Positions 1-7,390 of a stretch of DNA of 9,639 nucleotides are shown one piece after another (the first letter of the stretch is position 1; each line of letters begins with the position of its first letter). The notes under the pieces were generated by a model. That model was given only the letters and a program-made list of their open reading frames with translations. It was not told the DNA's origin and made no database searches. Source of the DNA: an uncultured bacterium (GTDB lineage: Bacteria; Bacillota_I; Bacilli_A; RFN20; CAG-826); assembly GCA_949290725.1 (NCBI GenBank), contig CASEST010000015.1, forward strand, positions 1-9,639, given 5' to 3'. The position numbers and the translations under genes are program-made.

Positions 1-3000
1 AATCATCTTATATCCCTAGCGATCCAGATTATTCTTATTTAGGTAATAATCAAGTTTTAGAAACTAATAGTAGCGCTATAATGATGAATAAGGGTGAGGC
101 TAAAGATGGAGAAAATACAATGGTCGCTATTTTAGATAGCGCTTTAAATTACAATCATGAAGCTTTCTCTATCTTAAATGATAACGAGATTAAATATGAT
201 GAAGGTGAAATTAAAACCTTAGTTGATAAAAGTTCATCTTTTAATGGGAAAAACTATCGCTATTATAATAATAAATTACCTTTTTTATATGATTATAGCG
301 ACAATAACTGGGATGTTAATGCTAAGGATGATCATGGAAGTCACGTTTCATCTTTAGCTCTTGGAAATGGTAGATATAAAGGAATTGCTCCTTCAAGTCA
401 ACTTGCTTTTATGAAAGTATTTAATGACCGTGGGACTGGATGTACTTCTTCAGTTTATTTAAAAGCTTTAGAAGATGCTTACGCTTTAAATGTTGATGCG
501 ATCAATATGTCTTTTGGTAGCGCCTTAAATTATAGTGAAGATGCGACCGATTTAGCAGTTAATGAAGTTTTAAATAAATTATATCAAGACGGAATTCAAG
601 TTTTTATTGCAGCTGGAAATGATGGAAGAGATTATTTTTTAGGAAGCGATTATGAGTATACTCCTTTAGAAAATATTGAAAGCGGAGTTATGGGCCAATT
701 AGCTTTAGATGAAAATTCAATCACCGTTGGAAATGCTTATTTAGATGATGATGAAGCTAATACTTTTGGTCTTGTTGGCGATCGATCAATTCAACTTTTA
801 GACCGCGCAACTGATTCAATTGGCTTAGAAGAAGGAAGCGATGAATATACAATTACTGATTATCCAAATGAACATCTATTCCACGAGTTTACTAATCAAA
901 CTAAAGAATATGTCTTAATTCCAAATAAAGGCGATGATAGCGATTATGATAATTTAAATTTAAATAATAAAATTGCGGTAGTTGAAAGAGGTGTTTTACC
1001 TTTTACTGCTAAAATTTATTATGCGATTAAAAATGGTGCGGCTGGATTAATTATTTATAATCAAAGTAGCGATACTAATCTTCCTCAATTTGCGATGCGA
1101 ATTGATGATGCAACCTATCAAGATTATCCAGATATTCCAGTAGTTTATGAAGATGGCGTAAGAAAATTTGATTTAAGCGTGGTTGATATTCCAATCGCAA
1201 TTGTTTCTTATAGTGCTGGAGAAGTTTTAAAAAATGCTGAAATAAAAGAAATTAAATTTTATAAAGAAGCGATGTCTTTACTTTCTTCAGAAGGAAGCGA
1301 TGCTTCTTTAAGTTTAAAACCAGATATGGTTGCTCCAGGAAGCGATATTTTTGCTGCTTTATCTATTGGTGAAGATGGCTATTTAAATGATGCTTATACC
1401 TTTATGAGCGGAACTTCAATGGCTTCACCTAATTTAATGGGAGCATATATTTCAATTATTTCCTCAATTAATCTAAATGATTTAGATGAAGAAATAAGAA
1501 ACATCGTCCAAAAAGAATATTTATATAAAATGATGAGCAATACTAAATTATTAAAAGATAAATATGATGAATTTATTACTCCTCGTAAACAAGGTAGTGG
1601 AATGGTTGATATTTCTAAAACTTTAGCTTCGCCAGGTTATTTACTTTTTAATGATAATTCAACTCAAATCGAATTAAAAAATAATAATGATATTGCTAAA
1701 GGTATTTTAGATTTTGATGTTTCGTTATATTTAGATAATAAAGAAGAATATGAAATTTCTTTATATATTATGACTTCTAGAATTTATGAAGAAACAATCA
1801 ATGATAAGGAAGTTAAACTTAAAAATAATTCTGATATATTATTAGAAAAAGTTGATTTAGGCAAAAAAGAATTTGATAGTGGAAAAAATATTATTTCGAT
1901 CAATCATGAAATAAATAAAAGTAGTAAAGATTATTTAGCTAATTTTACTAATGGAAATTATTTAGAAGGTTATTTAGTTTTAACTAATGAAGATTCAACT
2001 TTAAATATGCCATTTTTAGGTTTTTATGGAGATTATTCTAAGATTAAACCTTTTGAAGATTTCTCTTTTGAAAAAGATGATAATAAGTTATATGAATCTG
2101 ATTTAATGAATGAATATATTATAAATAATTATCAAGCTAAAAATGTAGAAACTGGTTCATATATTTTAATGGGAGAAGGAGAAGATTATTATTTAAGAAA
2201 TATTATTGATAATACCTTTTCTTTTACTAAACAATATACTTATTTAGAATATATCTATGATCCATTAGAAAAGATTTATCATCTTTATACTGGGGAAGAT
2301 ATTGCTAAATTTAGAGGAATAACTATTCAATTATTTATGACTCGTTCAGTTATTGATAACTCGATTCAAGTTATCAATAAGAAGGATAATCAAATAGTTT
2401 ATAATTCTTATTTTAAAGATAGTGTATATGACAATTCTTTAACACATGATTTATATCGTAGCTATATTCTTCCTCAATCAGGAAGTTTAGGATCGAGTAA
2501 AGAATATACCCATCGTTCTTATGGTTATATTCCTTTAACAATCGATGATCGTTTAGGAACTGAATTTTTCCCTAATGGAGGAGAATATCGTGTTAATCTT
2601 AATTTTACGATGGTCAATCAAGCTAGTTATACTTATTCATTTATTTTACATGTTAAAGAAAAATATATTTCGATACCATCTTTATATGAAATATCTTTAA
2701 AAGAAAACTTATTATTAATTTATTTTAAAGATGAAGAGATTAATAAATTAACGATTAATCATATTGATTTTACTAATCGTTTAAATAAAGTAGAAGGAAC
2801 AACTAATCTATATTCTTTAGGTTTAATCTTAGATGAATTTAATAACTTCGATAAATTATTTATCGAAGTTAGTAATATAGAAAATAATACTTATTCTTTA
2901 ATCTATTTTATTGCTTTAAAAGGATATATCGGTAGTAATGAGATTAAAGATGATAATTATGAGATGAAAATAGAAGAACGTAACAACACATCTTCTTATT

Positions 3001-3350
3001 TAAGAATCTATGATTTATCTTCTTTAAATAGTGATAACTCTCCTTCTTTAGCCTTCTTTAATAATGATATTGATATTGGAATCGCTTTAGCTTCTTCATT
3101 TAATAATATTTATGCCTATGATGGAGTTAACCAAATAAAAATAGATTATGAAAGTGCTAGTATCAATAATGAATTAACTAGCTTCTCTTCATCATATAGT
3201 GAATTTATTATCGATAATAAGATTATTAATTCTAATCTATTAATTAATCTATTGCCTTTTATTATTATTGTTGGAGGAGTAGTTATTCTTTCTTTTTCAA
3301 TTATTACAATTGTTTTAATTACTAAATCTTTAAATAACAAGAAAAAATAA
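1..3350 (+). CDS. Cell-surface subtilisin-like (S8) serine protease with PA insert and C-terminal membrane anchor; 5' end missing
   Basis: The frame is open from the left edge, so the true start, signal peptide and propeptide lie outside. The ATG at 81 is only an internal Met, and the residues before it read as the usual lead-in to the catalytic domain. Counting from that Met, the triad is D19 (VAILDSA), H85 (DDHGSHV) and S446 (SGTSMASP), with oxyanion N180 (AAGND). A PA domain is inserted at about 275-390 (IAVVERG, then KNGAAGLIIYN), as in lactocepin and C5a-peptidase relatives. Residues from about 525 are predicted beta-rich; the first part resembles the Fn3-like domain of those proteases, and the rest is unassigned. 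Residues 1053-1080 are one hydrophobic helix followed by a lysine-rich tail, so the enzyme should sit outside the cell, anchored by its C-terminus. There is no LPXTG motif. It probably degrades extracellular proteins or peptides; the substrate is unknown. Family assignment is firm. Confidence 0.93.
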   Translation, partial: SSYIPSDPDYSYLGNNQVLETNSSAIMMNKGEAKDGENTMVAILDSALNYNHEAFSILNDNEIKYDEGEIKTLVDKSSSFNGKNYRYYNNKLPFLYDYSDNNWDVNAKDDHGSHVSSLALGNGRYKGIAPSSQLAFMKVFNDRGTGCTSSVYLKALEDAYALNVDAINMSFGSALNYSEDATDLAVNEVLNKLYQDGIQVFIAAGNDGRDYFLGSDYEYTPLENIESGVMGQLALDENSITVGNAYLDDDEANTFGLVGDRSIQLLDRATDSIGLEEGSDEYTITDYPNEHLFHEFTNQTKEYVLIPNKGDDSDYDNLNLNNKIAVVERGVLPFTAKIYYAIKNGAAGLIIYNQSSDTNLPQFAMRIDDATYQDYPDIPVVYEDGVRKFDLSVVDIPIAIVSYSAGEVLKNAEIKEIKFYKEAMSLLSSEGSDASLSLKPDMVAPGSDIFAALSIGEDGYLNDAYTFMSGTSMASPNLMGAYISIISSINLNDLDEEIRNIVQKEYLYKMMSNTKLLKDKYDEFITPRKQGSGMVDISKTLASPGYLLFNDNSTQIELKNNNDIAKGILDFDVSLYLDNKEEYEISLYIMTSRIYEETINDKEVKLKNNSDILLEKVDLGKKEFDSGKNIISINHEINKSSKDYLANFTNGNYLEGYLVLTNEDSTLNMPFLGFYGDYSKIKPFEDFSFEKDDNKLYESDLMNEYIINNYQAKNVETGSYILMGEGEDYYLRNIIDNTFSFTKQYTYLEYIYDPLEKIYHLYTGEDIAKFRGITIQLFMTRSVIDNSIQVINKKDNQIVYNSYFKDSVYDNSLTHDLYRSYILPQSGSLGSSKEYTHRSYGYIPLTIDDRLGTEFFPNGGEYRVNLNFTMVNQASYTYSFILHVKEKYISIPSLYEISLKENLLLIYFKDEEINKLTINHIDFTNRLNKVEGTTNLYSLGLILDEFNNFDKLFIEVSNIENNTYSLIYFIALKGYIGSNEIKDDNYEMKIEERNNTSSYLRIYDLSSLNSDNSPSLAFFNNDIDIGIALASSFNNIYAYDGVNQIKIDYESASINNELTSFSSSYSEFIIDNKIINSNLLINLLPFIIIVGGVVILSFSIITIVLITKSLNNKKK

Positions 3351-3399
3351 ATAAATATAAAATAAACGAATAATATAAACATTAATCATAATTAAAATT

Positions 3400-3418
3400 A
3401 ATTTAAGTTTCTTAAATT
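3400..3418 (+). terminator. Weak hairpin after the protease gene, possible terminator
   Basis: A perfect 8-bp inverted repeat (AATTTAAG / CTTAAATT) with a TTT loop lies 50 bases after the protease stop. It is followed by T-rich sequence up to about 3440 that is interrupted by C and G bases. The stem has a single G-C pair, so it would be weak. It is the only terminator-like element between the protease and the gal operon. It could equally be a chance palindrome in AT-rich DNA. Confidence 0.3.
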
Positions 3419-3459
3419 TCCCTATTTTTAGCCATTTTTTGAATTAATTTATATATAAC

Positions 3460-3470
3460 TTAACGTTTAA
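3460..3470. promoter_or_regulatory. Operator-like element 1 (TTAACGTTTAA) in the gal promoter
   Basis: TTAA-CGT-TTAA is a short inverted repeat lying just upstream of the extended -10, where bound protein would obstruct RNA polymerase. The same 11 bases recur at 3501-3511, 41 bases further on, close to four helical turns. A CG-centred AT-rich palindrome is typical of LacI/GalR-family operators. That family assignment is inferred from the shape and from the galactose genes downstream; no regulator gene is present here. Confidence 0.5.
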
Positions 3471-3473
3471 AAT

Positions 3474-3491
3474 GCTATAATAAGTTATAAT
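3474..3491 (+). promoter_or_regulatory. Promoter of the galMTK operon
   Basis: TGC followed by TATAAT (-10 hexamer 3476-3481) is a perfect extended -10 element, which fits the absence of a good -35 box. The best candidate is TATAAC at 3454-3459, 16 bases upstream and a poor match. A second TATAAT lies at 3486-3491 and could give an alternative start about 10 bases further on. The first element would start transcription near 3488, leaving a leader of about 50 bases before galM. The operator-like repeats flank and overlap this region, so the promoter is probably repressed. Confidence 0.65.
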
Positions 3492-3494
3492 TTT

Positions 3495-3517
3495 AAATAG
3501 TTAACGTTTAACTATTT
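3495..3517. promoter_or_regulatory. Operator-like element 2: perfect 10-bp inverted repeat in the gal leader
   Basis: AAATAGTTAA and TTAACTATTT are exact reverse complements separated by CGT. The repeat contains the same TTAACGTTTAA core as the upstream element. It lies just downstream of the expected transcription start and ends 20 bases before the galM ATG, a classic place for a repressor site. In RNA it could also fold into a 10-bp hairpin just ahead of the galM ribosome binding site (GAGG at 3525-3528), so an effect at the mRNA level is an alternative. Confidence 0.6.
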
Positions 3518-3537
3518 AATTCTTGAGGAAATAAAAA

Positions 3538-4554
3538 ATGGATTTAGAAACTCTAATCAGATTATTTAATGAGAATGCTTCTACTAGAAGCATCCAATAT
3601 TTTACATTGCCTTTAAAAGAATATAATCATTTAACTTTTAAATTTTCGAATATGGGGGCATCTTTATTTTCATTATATTATGATGATGAACCTTTAATTT
3701 TAGAATTAAGCGATACCGCTACCTTTTTACATTCCTTACAGTATTTTAATAAAACATTAGGTTTAACTGCTGGAAGAATAAAAAGTGAGTTTACTTATAA
3801 GGATGTAGAATATCATTTTAAAGATGATAAAAAACATCCAGGAATTATGCTTCATGGAGGAGAAGAAAGTTCAATCTCTTTTAAATTATGGAAATTTAAA
3901 CTTCGTAAATATAAAAATCGTATCGATGTTATCTTTACTTATTCACCTCGTAGAAATCAAAATGGTTTTAAAGGAAAAGTAACTTTATATAATATTTATT
4001 CAATCTATTTAGATAAACCTCATTTTAGAATTCGTCAAAAAGCTAAAATCAAAGAAGATACTTTTATTAATTTATCAAATCATATTTATTGGAATTTTAA
4101 TCGTTCTTTAACTGTTGATGATTATTCTTTAAAATTTGATGCTCCTTATATAGGAAAATGCGATGATAATTTACTTATTGTTGATACAATTAAAACTCCA
4201 GATGTTTTATCTTTTAAAAAGAAAGCTAAACTTAAATCACGTTTAGATAAATTAGAAAAAACTAGTATTGGCACAATCGATAATACTTTCCTTTTTAATG
4301 AAAAGGATAAAACACATTCGCTTTTATTAGAAAATAAAGAATATCTATTAAAGATGAAAACTAATTATCCAGCAATGAATATTTATGTTGATTCTTCTTT
4401 AACTCCTCTCTCTTTTAAAAATAGAAGTGATTTTAAAGCTCGTAGAGCAATCGCTTTAGAACCACAAAAATATATTTTTGACCTTGATAGTATCTATTAT
4501 AAAAAAGGTCAAAAATATGATTTTTATATCGATTATCAAATTAAACATAAATAA
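3538..4554 (+). CDS. galM: Aldose 1-epimerase (galactose mutarotase)
   Basis: Interconverts the beta and alpha anomers of D-galactose (and glucose) in the cytoplasm, supplying alpha-galactose to galactokinase. The 338-residue length is normal for the family. The residues known from the Lactococcus enzyme are all recognisable in order: R80 (TAGRI), H106 (MLHGG), the catalytic acid H182 (LSNHIYWN), D248 (TIDNTF) and the catalytic base E308 (ALEPQ). No signal peptide or membrane segment is visible. The start is supported by TTGAGGAA ending eight bases before the ATG. It is the first gene of the gal operon, 23 bases ahead of galT, and lies behind a promoter with paired operator-like repeats, so it is probably induced by galactose or a related sugar. 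Sequence outside the active-site motifs is lysine-rich and diverged, and activity on another aldose cannot be excluded. Confidence 0.9.
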   Translation: MDLETLIRLFNENASTRSIQYFTLPLKEYNHLTFKFSNMGASLFSLYYDDEPLILELSDTATFLHSLQYFNKTLGLTAGRIKSEFTYKDVEYHFKDDKKHPGIMLHGGEESSISFKLWKFKLRKYKNRIDVIFTYSPRRNQNGFKGKVTLYNIYSIYLDKPHFRIRQKAKIKEDTFINLSNHIYWNFNRSLTVDDYSLKFDAPYIGKCDDNLLIVDTIKTPDVLSFKKKAKLKSRLDKLEKTSIGTIDNTFLFNEKDKTHSLLLENKEYLLKMKTNYPAMNIYVDSSLTPLSFKNRSDFKARRAIALEPQKYIFDLDSIYYKKGQKYDFYIDYQIKHK

Positions 4555-4577
4555 TTTATTTAGGGGGATAATTAAAT

Positions 4578-6107
4578 ATGGTTAAGATTAATCAAATTGT
4601 TAATGAATTAGTTGAATTTAGTAAACTTCATCTTTATTTAGATAATGAATTAGATGAATTATATTTAACTAATATGATTATTGGTGAATTAAATCTTGAT
4701 TCATTTATAAAAAAAGAGGTCGATTTAACTAAGATTAAAAATTTTAAAAATGCTGACTATTTTAGTGAGAATTTAAGTTTATATTTAAAGGAAAATAGTG
4801 ATTTAAGCGATAATCAAATTGAAAGAAAAGTCACTAAAATCTTTGGTTTTTTATCACCTCGTCCTTCTAAAGTTAATGAAAAATTCTTTTCTTTGTATCA
4901 AAAAGAAGGCGATAAAGCAGCCTTAGATTTTTTCTATGATTTATCAATTAAAAATGATTATGTTAAAAAAAGTAAAATTGATAAAAATTTAGTTTGGGAA
5001 ACTAATTTTCCTTCAAAAAACTTAGAAATTTCAATTAATTTATCTAAACCTGAAAAAAATAATAAGGATATCGCTAAATTATTAGTTAAAAAAAGTAGTA
5101 GTGAAACTAAATATCCTTCCTGTTTATTATGTAAAGAAAATTTAGGCTATTATGGAAGGGATGACCATCCTTCTAGAGAAAATATCCGTTTAATTCCATT
5201 AACTTTAGATAATGAAAAATGGTATTTACAATATTCTCCTTATGGCTATTTTAATATGCATGCAATCATTTTAAAAGAAAGCCACTCGAATATGGTTATT
5301 AACGAATCAACCTTTATAAAATTAACTGAATTTGTTGATCAATTCCCTTATTTTTTCGTTGGAAGCAATGCTGATTTACCTATTGTTGGTGGTTCAATTT
5401 TAAATCATGAACACTATCAAGGTGGAGAACATCGTTTACCAATTATGAAAGTTGGAACTAAATGTGAGTTTATTTTAAAAGGAAATCATACTTCTAAATT
5501 ATTCCTCCTTGATTGGTATAATTCAACTTTATTAATTAAAGGTAAAGATAGGAATGACGTAGTTGATATTGCTACAAAAATTTTAAATAAATGGCGTGAT
5601 TATGATGTTTTAGAAAATGATATTTTATCGCATACTAATGAAGTTAAACATAATACAATCACCCCATGTATTAAAAAAGATGGCGATACTTATTCTTTAT
5701 ATTTAATTTTAAGAAATAATCGTACAAACGAAATTTATCCTGATGGTATATTCCATGCGCATAGCGAATATCATCATATTAAACATGAAGGAATTGGTAT
5801 TATTGAAGCGATGGGTTTATTTATTCTTCCAGCCCGTTTAATTCGCCAAGAAAATCAAATTAAAGACTGTTTAAAATTAAATTTAACTGATGAAGAGATT
5901 GTTAATAAATATAGCGATCTGAATGGCAATTTCTTAACGATGATTCACGAGTTAAAGAAAAATTATAAAGAAGAAACAATCGATGAAGATATTAAAGAAT
6001 ATATTAATAATGTTTGTAAAAATATCTTAATTAATACTGCAGTATTTAAAGATGATGAAAAAGGAAATAATGGCTTAAAACGCTTTATTGAATCAATTGA
6101 ATTTTAG
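4578..6107 (+). CDS. galT: UDP-glucose--hexose-1-phosphate uridylyltransferase, class II
   Basis: Transfers UMP between UDP-glucose and galactose-1-phosphate, giving UDP-galactose and glucose-1-phosphate, the central Leloir step. At 509 residues it has the length of the Firmicutes class II enzymes, well above the roughly 350 of the E. coli type. Class II hallmarks seen in order are YPSCLLC at 179-185, the segment around YSPYGYFNMHAIIL, the active-site motif GGSILNHEHYQGG (H277 and H279), and the C-terminal block HSEYHHIK (395-402) leading into GIIEAMGLFILPARL. No residue expected in these blocks appears to be missing. The start is backed by AGGGGG at 4562-4567. The gene lies 23 bases after galM and 11 bases before galK, so the three are almost certainly cotranscribed. 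The reaction also needs UDP-glucose regeneration by GalE, which is not encoded in this window. Confidence 0.95.
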   Translation: MVKINQIVNELVEFSKLHLYLDNELDELYLTNMIIGELNLDSFIKKEVDLTKIKNFKNADYFSENLSLYLKENSDLSDNQIERKVTKIFGFLSPRPSKVNEKFFSLYQKEGDKAALDFFYDLSIKNDYVKKSKIDKNLVWETNFPSKNLEISINLSKPEKNNKDIAKLLVKKSSSETKYPSCLLCKENLGYYGRDDHPSRENIRLIPLTLDNEKWYLQYSPYGYFNMHAIILKESHSNMVINESTFIKLTEFVDQFPYFFVGSNADLPIVGGSILNHEHYQGGEHRLPIMKVGTKCEFILKGNHTSKLFLLDWYNSTLLIKGKDRNDVVDIATKILNKWRDYDVLENDILSHTNEVKHNTITPCIKKDGDTYSLYLILRNNRTNEIYPDGIFHAHSEYHHIKHEGIGIIEAMGLFILPARLIRQENQIKDCLKLNLTDEEIVNKYSDLNGNFLTMIHELKKNYKEETIDEDIKEYINNVCKNILINTAVFKDDEKGNNGLKRFIESIEF

Positions 6108-6118
6108 AGGAAAGAGTT

Positions 6119-7291
6119 ATGCAAGAAAAAGTAATTAATGATTTTAAAGAATATTTTAAAAATGAACCAGAGTTTTATTTAGATACTGGCGGTAGATTTG
6201 AAATTATTGGCAATCATACTGACCATAATCATGGTTTATGCTTAGTTGCAAATTGTTCTTTAAGAGCTAAATCAGCCTTAAGTTATGATAATGATGATTA
6301 TGTTACCGTTAAAAGTGGTGGTTATAGCGAGTTTTCTTTTTCTTTAAATGATTTAAAAGCAAGAAAAGAAGAAGAAGGAAAAACAATCGCTTTATGTAAA
6401 GGAGTTGTTGCTTCTTTAAAAGCTGAAGGTTATAAAGTCGGTGGCTTTAAAATGTATATCGATAGTGAAATTCCCAATGGAAGTGGAGTTTCTTCATCTG
6501 CTGCAATCGAATCATTATTTGGCTATACCATCTCTTATTTATTTAATGAAGGAAAGATTTCTCCTTTACTTATTGCTAAAACTGGCCAATATGCTGAAAA
6601 TGAATATTTTAATAAGCCTTGTGGATTATTAGATCAAATTGGAACATCTTTTGATTCTTCTAATTTTATCGATTTTAAAAATATTGAAAATCCAGTCATT
6701 ACAACAATCCCTTTTAACCTCCCTTTAACTTTATATTTAATTAAAAGCGAAGGCAATCATTCTTCTTTAACTAATTTATATGCAGCAATCCCTTCTTCAA
6801 TGAAAAAAGCCGCTAAACTTTTAGCCAATAAAGAATTTTTAAGAGATGTTGCTATAGATGAAGATATTTTAAATAAAATCGATAATTTAAAAGATTTAAA
6901 TGAAGAAGAAAAAAGAAAAGCTAAACATTTCTTTATTGAAAATGAAAATGTTAAAAAGGCTAAAAAAGCGATTGAAGAATCTAATTTAGATGATTTTTTA
7001 GCAGCGATTTGTGCTTCTCAAGAAACTAGTAAAAATAATATTGAAAATACTTATGTTAAAGGAGAATATGAAGGTAGCCCACAAGATATTATTGATCAAT
7101 TAACTCCTTTAATTGCTAATAATGGAGCGATTAGAATCCATGGTGGCGGATTTAAAGGAACTGTTTTAGCTTTTATTAAAAATGAATATTGTTCAACTTT
7201 TGATGATATATTAATGAAAAAATATGATTCATCAAAATATTTTAAAGTTCATATTTCTCCAAAAGCTTGTAATTTTATCAAATTAGATTAA
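6119..7291 (+). CDS. galK: Galactokinase, GHMP kinase family
   Basis: Phosphorylates alpha-D-galactose with ATP to galactose-1-phosphate, the substrate of GalT encoded directly upstream. The 390 residues match the usual galactokinase length. Three family motifs are present: the sugar-binding signature GRFEIIGNHTDHNHG (25-39), the ATP-binding GHMP loop PNGSGVSSSAA (119-129), and the C-terminal GAIRIHGGGFKGT (336-348). The catalytic base is D172 in CGLLDQ. The first motif reads GNHTDHN where the textbook form is GEHTDYN, so a Glu that contacts the sugar is Asn here. I recall a similar GNHTDH form in some clostridial galactokinases, so this is probably a subfamily feature. The ribosome binding site AGAGGAAAG overlaps the galT stop codon, giving tight translational coupling. 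It is the last gene of the operon, with a strong terminator 12 bases after the stop. Confidence 0.92.
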   Translation: MQEKVINDFKEYFKNEPEFYLDTGGRFEIIGNHTDHNHGLCLVANCSLRAKSALSYDNDDYVTVKSGGYSEFSFSLNDLKARKEEEGKTIALCKGVVASLKAEGYKVGGFKMYIDSEIPNGSGVSSSAAIESLFGYTISYLFNEGKISPLLIAKTGQYAENEYFNKPCGLLDQIGTSFDSSNFIDFKNIENPVITTIPFNLPLTLYLIKSEGNHSSLTNLYAAIPSSMKKAAKLLANKEFLRDVAIDEDILNKIDNLKDLNEEEKRKAKHFFIENENVKKAKKAIEESNLDDFLAAICASQETSKNNIENTYVKGEYEGSPQDIIDQLTPLIANNGAIRIHGGGFKGTVLAFIKNEYCSTFDDILMKKYDSSKYFKVHISPKACNFIKLD

Positions 7292-7303
7292 TTTATTATA
7301 AAT

Positions 7304-7359
7304 ATAAAAAGTAAAAAGGTTTTTAATCCTAGAAGATTAATTACCTTTTTACTTTTTAT
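7304..7359 (+). terminator. Rho-independent terminator after galK
   Basis: The arm AAAAAGTAAAAAGGT (7306-7320) pairs perfectly with ACCTTTTTACTTTTT (7343-7357). One more A-T pair lies on each of the next two outer positions, and an inner TTAATC/GATTAA pairing closes the loop around CTAGAA. The A-rich left arm and T-rich right arm make it potentially bidirectional. It closes the gal operon. Its right arm lies where a -35 box for ktrB would be, so terminator and promoter are interleaved. Confidence 0.85.
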
Positions 7360-7370
7360 TTAGTTATAAT
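7341..7370 (+). promoter_or_regulatory. Probable ktrBA promoter
   Basis: TATAAT at 7365-7370 is a perfect -10 box. The only -35 candidate at a plausible distance is TTACCT (7341-7346, 18-base spacing), a weak match lying within the terminator stem. Transcription would start near 7377, leaving only about 14 bases before the ktrB ATG. The context AGTTATAAT also occurs in the gal promoter region at 3483-3491. Confidence 0.5.
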
Positions 7371-7390
7371 ATAGAAGATTTTTATTAGAT

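Noticed and set aside
81..83. ATG at 81 as start of the protease gene
   Set aside because: The frame is open to the window edge, no ribosome binding site precedes the ATG, and starting there would put the catalytic Asp only 19 residues in with no signal peptide or propeptide.
3146..3382. Open frame of 78 codons on the - strand
   Set aside because: It overlaps the 3' end of the protease gene. Its hydrophobic, Ile-rich product is what the antisense of AT-rich sequence gives, and no family was recognised.
6441..6632. Small + strand open frame within galK
   Set aside because: It lies wholly inside galK in another frame, where galK shows its own conserved motifs.
7292..7390. c-di-AMP (ydaO-type) riboswitch ahead of ktrB, as found before Ktr genes in some Firmicutes
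   Set aside because: Only 99 bases separate galK and ktrB, and most are taken by the terminator and the -10. There is no room for that aptamer.
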